Positions 24,777 to 37,921 of a stretch of 64,000 nt of DNA are shown one piece after another (positions within the stretch are counted from its first letter, which is position 1; each line of letters opens with the position of its first letter). Under the pieces are notes generated by a model. That model was not told where the DNA came from. It saw only the letters and a list, made by a program, of their open reading frames with translations, and did no database searches. Both the position numbers and the translations under genes were made by a program. This DNA is from Hymenochaete sp. R1 (Eukaryota > Basidiomycota > Agaricomycetes > Hymenochaetales > Hymenochaetaceae): assembly GCA_019400425.1 (NCBI GenBank), contig JAFREE010000012.1, positions 62,001 through 126,000 on the forward strand, read 5' to 3'.

Positions 24777-26828
24777 ATGGATCCCCGGCTTTCCACTCAG
24801 CAACAGATAGTTCTCAACAGGGCCGTTAAGGGTGAAAGTCTCTTCTTCACTGGTGCAGCTGGTGGGTTTAACTGTGCAGCCTTACATGTCTCGTCCATTC
24901 TTGATCCCCGTTGCATTGCAGGTACGGGAAAGACAGTTCTGTTGAGAGCGATAATCGAAAGGCTCAAGGCTGAAGGTCGCAGGTTGGCTGTGACAGCCTC
25001 TACTGGCATCGCTGCTATCAATATTGGCGGATCTACCCTTCACTCCTTCGCGGGAATTAGACTAGGCAAGGAGCCTATGGCAGTACTAGCAGATAGAGTG
25101 ATGAAAAGTGGAGCTGCTCGAGAGCGGTGGCTTGAAACCGAAGTATTGATCATTGACGAGAGTGAGAAGTCATTCTTTCCTCTTTGCTCATGCTTCTAAA
25201 CTTCGTTTGCTCAAGTATCTATGATCGACGGGTATCTTTTTGACAAGGTGGTGAGGAACATTTCATACTTCTTCTTTAGTAAGCTGAGAGCCGCTCCAGG
25301 AACACGTCGCTCGTAGGGTACTACAAGACGAAAGGCCTTTTGGAGGGCTGCAGGTGAGTATAGTGGTAGCAAGTCATATGCCATACTGACCCGCGGTGCA
25401 GTTGATCATCTCTGGCGATTTCTTTCAATTGCCCCCGGTTCCTGACTTTCGAGATGGATTGGAAGTTCCATCTACATTTGCCTTCGATGCCAAATCCTGG
25501 CCAAAATGCGTTGGCCATCCGGTCTTCCTCACCAAGGTATTCAGGCAGGACAGCCAAAGTACGTGTTTCCGTATCTATTCAGGTGCCAAAGCTAGACGCT
25601 ACCTGCATCTAGCATTCGTCAATCTGCTGAATAACATACGCTACAATAAACTCTGCGAATTGGATTTGACCCACCTTCGATCCCTCAGTCGACCTCTTGC
25701 CTACGAAGATGGTGTTGAACCAACGGAGCTGTACGTATATCAGCTTAATGAAGAGAAAATAGATTGTGAAGTTTCTTTGTTAGGTTCCCACTTCGTGTGC
25801 AAGTAGACAAGGCAAATAATAACCATCTCGCCAAACTTCAAAATCCATCCCATACTTATAAGGCAATTGACCGTGGGCTGCTCGATAAACACGACCGACA
25901 GATACCTCATGATCGGGCCGTGCTTATGCTCGATAAACAAGCCGCAGCACAGCAGCAAATTACTCTGAAAGTATGTCGTACATTTCAGTTCTACGACTTT
26001 TTGGCTTAATTCATTATCCAGATCGGAGCTCAAGTCATGCTTGTCAAAGTTAGTACGATACTACCTTTTAGGGATGGATATCGTCAATTTCTCTTCTAGA
26101 ATCATTTTCGAGGGCGGCTTGTAAATGGTTCGCTGGGAAAAGTCATAGATTTCAAGACAACGATTGTAGCTGCCCAACAAAAAGTCGATGAAGGTGCACA
26201 TGAAGACGACGGTCAACCGAATATTGCTGATCAAGCCCGACAGAACGTCGATGGTTCTGACCGCCCAGCTCCAGAGGAGTGGAAACAGATTTCCGGGTCT
26301 GAGGAGACATGGCCTCTCGTCCGATTTATTAACGGAGATGAACTACTTTGTGTCCCGGGAGATTTTGATGTCACGAATTCCAAAGGGAAAGCGGAAGCAT
26401 CAAGGACCCAGGTCCCGTTGATCCTTGCATGGGCATTGAGTATTCACAAGGCTCAAGGTACGCACCCCTTTCACTGTTTACTAATCGCATTTTGATGCCG
26501 CACTTAGGCCAAACCCTTGAACGAGTGAAAGTCAATCTTGCTGGTGTATTTGAGAAAGGTCAAGCATACGTGGCTCTTTCACGGGCAACAAAGATGGAGA
26601 CTTTGGAGGTTATCGGCTTCAACAAGAACAGGTACGTATTTTATGGAATAGCTGCTGGAACATTGAACAATACTAACTTGATACAGAGTGATGACTCATG
26701 ATCGGGTACTGAAGTGGACGGATGAGGTTGACCGGGAGATTGTGAAGAGGGAGGAGGAGGCATTTGAGGAATTGTTGAAAGAGGAAGAGCTGCGGGGTCA
26801 AATCTACGAAAACGAAGATCTCAACTGA
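24777..26828 (+). CDS. PIF1-like 5'-3' DNA helicase, copy 2 of a tandem pair
   Basis: A paralogue of the preceding gene with matching intron positions and motif order: [20 protein letters not shown], Walker [44 protein letters not shown] (across an intron), [57 protein letters not shown] and [20 protein letters not shown]. An in-frame-looking stop near 25315 is removed by splicing from about 25248 to the acceptor before [18 protein letters not shown], which restores the block seen in copy 1. The protein again begins at the helicase core and ends in a Glu-rich tail. No catalytic motif is missing, so both copies look intact. A nuclear or mitochondrial genome-maintenance role is inferred. Start ATG is the first Met of the conserved N-terminus. 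Confidence 0.87.
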
Positions 26829-27186
26829 GATATCTCGATTCTGGTACTGTAATGCTGCGGCCATCTAATTGTTTGTGTTCAATTCTTAGAATCCAGAAAT
26901 ATAAAATTACGAGCATACCAAATAACGGCATCTTATGTCGTTCCTTGGGTGCATGAGCTGTAGTAACGCATGAAAATACGCAGCTTCACAGAGGACGTGG
27001 ACCTGAACGTGCTGAATTGACTGGTATAGGGGTTAGGACCTCGCTCCTGCGATAGCACTCCCTGCCGGTTTTGGAAAGTGCAATAGTGAAGTTGAGCTCT
27101 GCGCAGTCCGTCCGCAGCTTAACTGATTTTCAGCTCTGGTATAAGATGAAGAAGGTTTCTTGGTTGTGTGTCGACGAGCACCCACT
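26829..27186 (+). other. intergenic region after PIF1-like gene 2
   Basis: It holds a 3' UTR and the promoter of the small membrane-protein gene. TATAAG at about 27139 lies 45-50 nt upstream of that gene's ATG. Nothing else is recognised. Confidence 0.45.
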
Positions 27187-27859
27187 ATGACTGACACCAC
27201 TCGCCTCCCTAAGGCTCAACTTGATTACCTGCACCAACGTATGCTATGCGGGACATATTCCCATGATGAACTAGAGGCTCTGTATCCTTCCGGAGAAGAT
27301 TCATATGGCGAGTTCTTCGTAGAAAAGGCTAGATTGACGGAGAACGTGAGTGCCCGTCCCGAGTATTTTGACCGCCTATACCAATTCAAGACTTGCTGAC
27401 CCTATCTATAGGGAGACATGCGAATTACTGTAAGATACAATCCGCCCGGTATCAATGCAAACACATTCTGGTACAGGAATGGTGCGTAACAGAAGCGCTA
27501 GCTCATTTATCATTCGCTAGATCTGAATTCTATCCATAGCCAATGACAGCTTCTATATGAAAAACCCAGATAACAGCTCGACCTTTATCACTAAAGATGG
27601 GGAAGTCAAGCACAAGCCACCTCCAGACCAGGGTCTACTATTCTTAGACGAAGACCTCAATGCCGCGCAGTCATCTTATTTGATTTCGCGAGGCTCAGTT
27701 CTGACATATCGCTGGTGGAAACGCGGGTTGAAAATATTCCTTTGTATTCTTTTTGCATTCTATTTTCCTGCGGCTTTTGTAGTGGCTTTAATGACTTATT
27801 TCGCTTTTGGGGTCGTGGGGGTGTTGGCAATGTCTATCTGTGCCCTGTACGTCGATTGA
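27187..27859 (+). CDS. hypothetical 182-aa protein with hydrophobic C-terminus
   Basis: Exons 27187-27345, 27412-27481 and 27540-27859 keep frame and give 182 aa. I do not recognise a family. The N-terminal two thirds is soluble, polar and rich in Tyr, Asp and Glu. The C-terminal ~50 residues hold two closely spaced hydrophobic stretches (LKIFLCILFAFYFPAAFVVA, then FAFGVVGVLAMSICALYV) preceded by a WWKRG basic patch. This suggests a small membrane protein with a cytosolic N-terminal part or a hairpin tail anchor. It lies in the same orientation between the PIF1-like pair and a large disordered protein; context does not suggest a function. Confidence 0.6.
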
Positions 27860-28121
27860 ATCATCAGGGTCGGGAATCGTGTGGGAGGGAAGGATGCATG
27901 TACCCATAGCCACACATAGTCGTACACAAGGACCAAGATGATGTAATCAAATATGTGGTCGTCAATACTAAGCGCTGACTGTCCCGTTAGTCTTCATCAA
28001 CCTTTCTTCCTTTTACCACATCATATCGAACATCGTCAAGCCGCGCTCAACTGGAATTTTCACAGACTTCGCGAGTACAGCAGAGGCAGTCGACTACGCG
28101 GTCCGAAGAGTCTCATAACGA

Positions 28122-30064
28122 ATGAGACCGTCAGAGGACGACGAGCGGATCTCGGAACTTGCCAGGCTTTCCGATATCACCAACTCTCTTTCACCTACCT
28201 TTTCAGAGAGAGTTAACGAATTCCTGGTTTTGAATAGCCAGGTTGAGGAAAGGGGCTCGGGCTCAGGTAGTGCTGACAACGATAACTCCGGTGCAGACGT
28301 CGAATATTCCCAACGGAGTGTGAGGGAGGCTTCCTCAACTGTGGACGATTTCCTTGAACATCTTCAGAACATACGGACGTACTTCTCAGACTCAGACGTC
28401 CATTCTTCCGCTGGAGAACCACCTCCTGTTGAAGGCACTGGCGAGCGTGAAACACGGACGTCGGAAGGGCAAGGCGTACAGTCAAATTCCGCCGACGCTC
28501 CACAGCAACAACGAGCCCCATTTGGTGTATCGGGCGGCTCAGCCTCTGACTCTGAAGTAGATATCGCCTCTATCAGGAGAAGCATCGACGCCGCGCGATC
28601 AGACCTGCACGAGTACTTCAGAACAGCGCCTAACGTCGTTGAGAGTGCATTAGGCAGTCAAGACGCTTCCCAACAGCGAGCAAATCTTGGTCTCACATTT
28701 CATATTGTCAGTTCAACTTCAAGTGCGCCACCACTACCACCACCCAATCTACCCCTATTCCGCCCGAATTCAACCTCTGCACAATCTGAACAGTTACGAA
28801 TTATGGATCTCGCTCGTCGGGGTATGCTGCGTAGGAGAGAACGTGCCCAACAAAGTACCGCTGACTCGGCGAGCACTTCGTTAGGTCGAAGAGTAGAGGC
28901 ACGAGCTACTGCAGGGAGTCTGGGTTCGAGACCACCAAGTGCCGCAGCTGGGAACTCTGACGTCTCAATGCCATCGGATGGATTGATCGGCGACCTTCAC
29001 GTTTTCATCATGCCAATGCCAATGCCCAACGACTTCGTACCAGGGTCTACGCCTCCCAACGATGCGGCTCGCGACCAATTACAAGTGCAGCCTCAGTCAG
29101 AGGGTGTTGCGGACCGTAGGAGTACCACGCCTCCGTGGGATGAGGGTAGCCGTTCGCCAGATGAGCTCGCAACCAGATCTTTCTATGGTTCAGTGGTATC
29201 ACCTCCGGCAAGAGAATGGGACGGGGAAGATGACAGTAGTCCAGCTTGGATTCGGAGACGTAGAGCGATGTACCGAGACTACCGAGACACCGTCGAGCAG
29301 GTAGAGGGTCGCTCATACCAGATTCGACGCCGTTTGAACGCGGACGGGGACGAGTATGTGCATCAAATCCCGAGGCGGACTTGGGTTCCGCTTCCTAGGC
29401 CGTCCTCTACCTCTACCCCTGCCCCGCATGACGCAAGATTCTCGGACTGGACGAGGCCGGTACCGCCTCCTCGTTTATCTGATGAGAGAACGAGCGAAGC
29501 TGTTAATTTTGCCCGTCCAAGTCCGCCTGTGGGCATTCCTCGCAACCCATTCAGAGACTCTGTGCGAGGAGAGTCGTTGCCGTTTGGGTACAGCCAAGTC
29601 GATCTCCCATCCACTATCAACAACTCGACATCGAACCCCATTAGCATTCGGCGCCGCTCAGGTCAGTTCTTCATTGCAGCTTTGCGATTCTGTATTGATA
29701 GAGTATTATTTTTATAGCGTTTTTGAACTCTGACGGGGACGAACTGTCTACAGATGAAGAGCGTTTTGTGTCAAGATTTCAGAGTAATGTGCAACGCGCT
29801 ATGTTCAGCAATAATTACCATCGACCATTAGATAGCCTAGCTTTCGGTAGACGTCGAAATCTGGTCAATCCTCATGATGACGTTCCCTCAAGTCGGACAA
29901 AGGCGCAATCCGAAGAAGAAGAATACTTTGGAACATCAGAGCCCTATTATTTGGACCCGCTGCCGATGCCTCTGGATTCTCACCTGAATAAGGTGGCCAC
30001 GAAAACTCGCTCCGAGTATGGGTCAGAATACAGAATTCGATTGCCGAGTCGTGCTGCTCGTTGA
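28122..30064 (+). CDS. hypothetical 628-aa Ser/Arg/Pro-rich, probably disordered protein
   Basis: Exons 28122-29661 and 29718-30064 join in frame (628 aa). There is no recognised domain. The sequence is rich in Ser, Arg, Pro, Asp and Glu throughout, with few hydrophobic blocks, so long disordered regions are expected. Short stretches that look structured or conserved are DLARRGMLRRRERAQQ, RRRAMYRDYRDTVEQVEGRS and, in exon 2, DEERFVSRFQSNVQRAMF. The frame is open for 1.5 kb with no stop and the intron has good GT-AG borders, which supports a real gene. The start is the first ATG of the frame; a further upstream non-coding or short coding exon cannot be excluded. Confidence 0.6.
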
Positions 30065-30332
30065 ATGTTTTTCCCCAACGAGGAAGCGGAAGCAACACAA
30101 TTCACTTGTGATTTTATTTTTATTTTGAAATGTTTTGCATGATTAGGTCTGGAAACACATTAGAGTAGTAATTCTGATACTATACCCTCTCGCCTCGAAT
30201 AGCAAGCATTCACAGTAATTATTCTTTTCGCCTTATGGCTTGTTCGCGATGACTACGGAATCTTCATGCCATTCCTTTTTGTATCTTAAATCGCAAATGA
30301 AAGTGTAGACAACATAACATAACCTGGATGTA

Positions 30333-30868
30333 TTAGATCTTGTAAGGTTCTGGAGTATGCAGACCGCTCCAAATCCCTCTCGCCGATTCCGTCGTACTGA
30401 CGACTGTCTTGTGTTTGAGCGGTACGATCTTGTTCCCCGACGAATCAAGAAGTAGCTGGACTTTTTGGGCTATTTGTGTGACCTCGAAGCCCTTGAGCCC
30501 AATGACTTTATCCCGGTTGTTCACTGCGAATGCAAACCAGAGCGTTTCAATTTAGCCTTTACTTCCAAAAAGAAAAAAAAGGAAAGACACAGCGATGGTA
30601 CTGAATGGCACTCACGATAAAACCCACGGACGACCGGCTCCTTGGACGGTCTTTGCTTCACGACGACCTCGACATGAGGGTTCTGGCGCGCAACGTCCTC
30701 GACGTGGTTCCATATGTAGGTGCGGAGGTTGGCTGAGGAAGGCCAGGTATCGCAGTACTCGAAGACGAGCTTGCGGACGCTTGGGATGAATGAGGCATAC
30801 CCATTTGAGGAGCGGGTTGTTGGCTGTTGCGCGCGGCCGATGGCTTGTGGGATTGGTAAACGGGGCAT
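30333..30868 (-). CDS. mitochondrial large-subunit ribosomal protein mL43 (MRPL43/MRPL51 family)
   Basis: Exons 30616-30868 and 30333-30523 give 147 aa. The sequence reads IPSVRKLVFEYCDTWPSSAN, then LRTYIWNHVEDVARQNPHVE and VVVKQRPSKEPVVRGFY, followed after the intron by NNRDKVIGLKGFEVTQIAQK. This matches the thioredoxin-like L51/S25/CI-B8 domain of mL43: a VRKLVF.YC...SS..R start, then P.V.V..R....P...G.Y.N, and then K...L....I...V. It would be part of the mitochondrial 54S/39S large subunit. The N-terminal ~25 residues are basic and proline-rich, compatible with mitochondrial targeting. It is divergent from the 31.5-kb gene. Confidence 0.85.
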
Positions 30869-31538
30869 GGCGAGAACAATATTGTGTTGGAGGTTGTGGA
30901 AAGGTTAGAATGACGATGAGGACTGAAGGAGAAAGGAGGCAGATCGACGTACGTTGCTGTCACGCTCTGCTCTCGTTCTATCTGCATCGATATTCATGAT
31001 CTTTCTGTATTATTCACAAATGCGATATTTTAAACTCTTCTTACAAGATATCACTTTCAAATAAATATTCTGCATAAATAGAAAACTAATGAAGAAATAG
31101 TCAAAAGCTGAAAATAAGAATGCCGATGTAACGTAGTCACGTGACTCAAAAGTCACACTACGTCACAAATGCTGCTGTCACACGCGCGCGAGACGGAGAG
31201 GAGTGGACGACGTTCCCCCTTGACTAGTACTAGTACACTTCGCTCGCTCGGTACTGGGTGGACGAAACGACAGCAGCAAACGCGAACCGCGACGCGCTCA
31301 TCCACAACACACAACGCGCCAACATTTTACACAAGTACGCATGCATTCAGCCAGCTTCTCTCATCCCACCTTACTTTATGTCTCATCGCTCACCCTCTTC
31401 ACCAGGTAAATTTATCGCCCCTGAACACTCAGTCACGATATCGGCCGCGTTGGGGCAAACGACGCACCCTTGTCTCCTTCCCTATCACATTCCCTCTCTT
31501 GAGTCTTTACACAACACGCACTCATTTGCTGTCTCTCA
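30869..31538. promoter_or_regulatory. divergent promoter region with a CACGTG palindrome
   Basis: A head-to-head region of 670 nt. A perfect 12-nt palindrome AGTCACGTGACT lies at 31135-31146, matching the RTCACRTG core of fungal Cbf1-type bHLH sites. A TAGTACTAGTAC motif copy is at 31223-31236. A purine-to-pyrimidine transition precedes the + strand gene. Confidence 0.5.
31223..31236. repeat. ACTAGTACTAGTAC motif, copy 3
   Basis: The recurrent motif, about 315 nt upstream of the start codon of the 745-aa protein. Confidence 0.7.
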
Positions 31539-33965
31539 ATGGCTCGCGCAACTAGAAACTCTAACTTAATGGCCGACAAGAAGGATGAGCTGGAGAACGC
31601 AGTCCCGGACGTGTCACAAGAGCCGGTCAAACCAAAGGGCGCCAACAAGAAGCGGAAACGCACTTCCGAGATAGAGCAACCCGAAGCACCTTCACCAAAG
31701 CAATCGAAAAGCGAAGACGACGACAGTGTAACCGTAGTAGAGGAAAAAGATAAGCCCGACGGCCAAGAGGCCCAATATCCTCCCCTTGCAGGTGACTCTC
31801 CGCTGAATGAGGGCGATGCCCAGAAAATTTTGGATATCCTTGACGTGTAAGTCCTTCCTCACTATTGCTTTTATATCTTTCCTTTGACTGGTACCCACGA
31901 ATGCACTCTGCAGTGCCGACGGACAAGGTTTGCTGGATAGAGTATTCCCACTGGACGATGTTCTAGGCGTCGAACTTTCATCCGTTCCATCAAGCTCGAA
32001 GACACCATCTGATTCATATTCCCTACGAATGCTATTGAAAGAATCGTCCAAGCACCCCCTCAGAGTCCTAAAGGTACTTATAATGGCCTTTGCCACACAC
32101 ATTGAAACGCTGACAGTTCGTCCAATTTAGTCCGCGATCAAACAGCTATACCCTATTTCCTCTCAGCCCCGCTCAAAGATCTCCCTTCCCGCGCAGCACC
32201 AACAACGCTTCTGCCAGCTCGCTCTCTCGCTTATCGATCAGGCCTCTATTAGGACACTGGATGGTTTATCTCTATCGCCCGATAATGTTCTGTCAGCACC
32301 GACATCGACAAAAGAGGACGAGGAAGACGAGCTCGACGTCATGAACACGCGGCGAAAGTACGCCCTCGTCCAGAGGCTTCCGACGGGTGACTTTTGGACT
32401 TCATTAAATTCGGAACATGTTGGTTCCGATGCGAAACCGCTGGTAGAAGCCAGCACAGGATACGCAGAGCTTGTTGCTGTCCTGCCTTCCGCGTCGTCGT
32501 CCAAACCACCGCCGACGCTCGGCGATCTCCATACAAATAAGGTCATCCAGAATCGATTTAAGCGCCTGACATCACAGCAGTTCAGCGCCGGTTCGTTTCT
32601 TGACTATGGGCCGAATGCCAGCTTTGCTCCAACGTTTGACAGCGATAGCGGGGATGTCGGGTATCATGGCATAAGCAGTATCTTGTGGCGACGTCATGAA
32701 AAGGGCAAGGCCAGAGAGAAAGCTCGAATTTTGAGCGAGAGAATACGGATGAAGATGGCGGCGGAGACTCAGGAGAAAGAAAAAGAAGGGGTACCTGTGT
32801 CGATGGAGGTAGATGATGTTGAAGAAGTCGACTCTACTATGGCTAAGGAAGCCGAGCAGGCGAAACAGAAGGAGGATCAGAAGGCGATGCTGGAAAAGGT
32901 TATTGGGCAAGAAGGCGCTGAAGGATTACTCATGTCACTCGAATCGCTGGAACGCGAAGAGAGCATCTCAGAACTGCTTGACAAGAATGCGAGGGCGATT
33001 GCGCGGCTAGCTTTTCTTCAGAGGGACAGGATGCGCAATTCCAAAGAGACCGACAATATCGAAACGCCTGAGCTGGAACTAGGTGAGTCTATTTTTTCCC
33101 GTTGATATTTGAGTTCTAGAGCATTCAATTGCTTTCACATCTTTCAGCTCAAAATATCGTCGACTCTCTCACTCTATTAACGTCGCTGCGGCCGAGAACA
33201 GCCGACGAAACCACGTCCTCCCTCGTTCCTCCGCCCTCATCCCTTCACGCCCTCCAACGCCTCCTTCCTTCCGAAGCTTCTCAAGGCTGGTACGGCACTC
33301 TCTCCAACTCAACCTCCCTTGCCGTCCGCGACGACACGACCCTTCACCTCAAAACCCTCCCTGTACCCGCACCCACACAATTTCAGAATCCACCCACTAC
33401 ACCCGTCACACCCTCGTACATGTCTAACCTTTCTTATGCCAATTTCCCTCAGCAGTACCGCACCGCGTTCGGGGCTCAGGGTACAGGAGGAGGGACGACG
33501 AACGGCGGACAGTTCGCGACTCCCTTGGCAGCGCAGAAGGCTGGTGGATACCTCCCACAGGCGCAGACGCAGACGCCATACACGCAACAGTCGCCTTATA
33601 CATCCATGTACGCGAACTATACTCAATCGGCCACGCCGAACACGCCGAGTGCGATGTTGGCGGCAAAGACGGGAACGGGGACAACGGCAACAGCGAACAG
33701 GAACGCCACCCATCAGCCCTCCGCATATAATATCCCATATAATATGGGCATGGCGTCGCCGACACCTTCGAGGGCGGTCGCGAACACGATTGCAGGAAAG
33801 ATGGCTACGTCTGGGGTGGGAGTTGGGGCGGGTGGGGGATGGGGGTCGACGACTGGTGGTGTAGGAACGCAAGTAGCAGGGGTGAATGGGACGATGGCAC
33901 TGCCGCCGCATATGAGGAACTTTGGGGCGGGGTTCCAGCAGACGCAGACTACGTCGAGCACGTAG
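31539..33965 (+). CDS. 745-aa putative nuclear protein, weakly like the region after the bromodomain in BRD7/BRD9
   Basis: Exons 31539-31846, 31914-32073, 32131-33082 and 33148-33965 are exactly in frame (745 aa). The N-terminus has a basic patch KKRKRT followed by acidic/Ser-rich sequence, a plausible nuclear signal. The middle contains VIQNRFKRLTSQQFSAGSF and LDYGPNASFAPTFDSDSGDV. The YGP-x-x-SFAP-x-(F/Y)DS string resembles the segment following the bromodomain in BRD7/BRD9 (DUF3512), but no bromodomain is seen. A long charged coiled-coil-like stretch follows (about 32690-33060), then a Gly/Thr/Ala/Gln-rich C-terminus with the conserved-looking end PPHMRNFGAG. A chromatin-remodeller subunit is a guess from this one motif. 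The start is the first ATG; a second Met is 10 codons on. Confidence 0.7.
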
Positions 33966-34933
33966 TGCGGTCTCCATCGAACGTCCTTCTCCTTTCTGCC
34001 TCCTGTTCCGCTTATCTTCACCTTTTCACTACCTTCCGACCTGCTAGTAGCATTTTGCCTCATTCCGTTATTTTATTTTTTATTACCTTCTGTTTCTCTT
34101 CCCTTTTCTCCTTGCCATTCGTTTACAATTCTAAAGTACGTCCCCTTCATGTCTCAATGTTTGATCCTCCGTGAGAAAGAAAGTATCATAGATTCGTTTG
34201 AGTGTTTATTTCTCTCTCTCTATACTTCCGTCTGTCTGTCTGTTTGTGTCTTTGTTTGTTGCAAGTCAAGTATTCAAATACGCATATGCCAGCAAACGTT
34301 GACCGTGTAAAAGTAATGCCCGATGAGAGCATGGCCATGTAAAATTCCTGTGTAAACCACAGAGACGATACATATAATAAAGCATGCACATCGTACCCAT
34401 CTATCGCCTTTCATCTATAAAAGAAAACGATGTCCGACTCCGCCAACACGATCAACAACTTGAAGCCGTTGACCAAACCCCTTTACACCTCAGAGTCAGC
34501 AAGAAAAAATATTTTCTTTTTCTGTTAATCTAACACGTCAAACCACCTCCCTCGCTCCTCGAACTCCTGAAAGGAAAAGTCCTAGCGTAGAGAAAAGATG
34601 ACCCCCATACCCGACACCGACTTCGCTGGCTTTGGGGGAAGACGTTAGATGCGATGGCGTGGAGGGGGTCGTCGTGCTCATGAAGAAAGGAGGGGAAGAA
34701 AGGAGGAAGGGTAGAAATTTGAAGTGGAGCGTGGGAATTTGTGTATTACAAAGGGAACGATACTATGATGATTTTTGCTCGAACAGCTCGAATTTTGTTT
34801 TCTCTTCTCTGGGCTTCGAGAATACTAATGACATCCGATTATACAATACCGATACACGACGATGATACGAGAAGAAAAGAAAGACTAATAGGACGGCATC
34901 ACAACATGGAGAAAAGGAGAACGATTCGAGAAA
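33966..34933. other. convergent intergenic region, 968 nt
   Basis: This lies between the 745-aa protein gene and MCM3 3' ends. It is T/C-rich after the first stop and contains a (tctg)n-like stretch near 34229-34245. Open frames here have low-complexity composition and no protein similarity I can recognise. Confidence 0.55.
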
Positions 34934-37677
<2,744 letters not shown>

Positions 37678-37921
37678 CGTGACAACGGTAGATGATGATG
37701 GAAACTTGAAAGCAGGACGGTGGGGTGGAGTGAAATGAGGGCGCGCGGCATGGACGCGGTTTGGCCGGCCCTAACTAAATAAGAGCTTCCCTCTCATCCG
37801 CATTGAAGTTGAGCCACTTTCTGAATCACAGACAAACTAGTTAAACATCATCGCTAGGAAATAGATCCATCCCAAGGGGATGTGCTACATAGAGAAATTT
37901 GAGAAGCAAAAAAAAACTACA

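Noticed and set aside
25240..25330. Apparent stop codon breaking helicase copy 2
   Set aside because: Removed by splicing to the acceptor before GAACACGTC, which restores the block equivalent to copy 1.
22108..26828. Helitron transposon carrying PIF1-like helicase
   Set aside because: No Rep/HUH nuclease motifs, no Helitron ends seen, and the genes are intron-rich with intact short products.
33309..33977. 222-codon arginine-rich minus-strand frame
   Set aside because: It is antisense to the Gly/Thr/Ala-rich last exon of the 745-aa gene; the Arg/Cys-rich composition is what the opposite strand of that repeat-like sequence gives.
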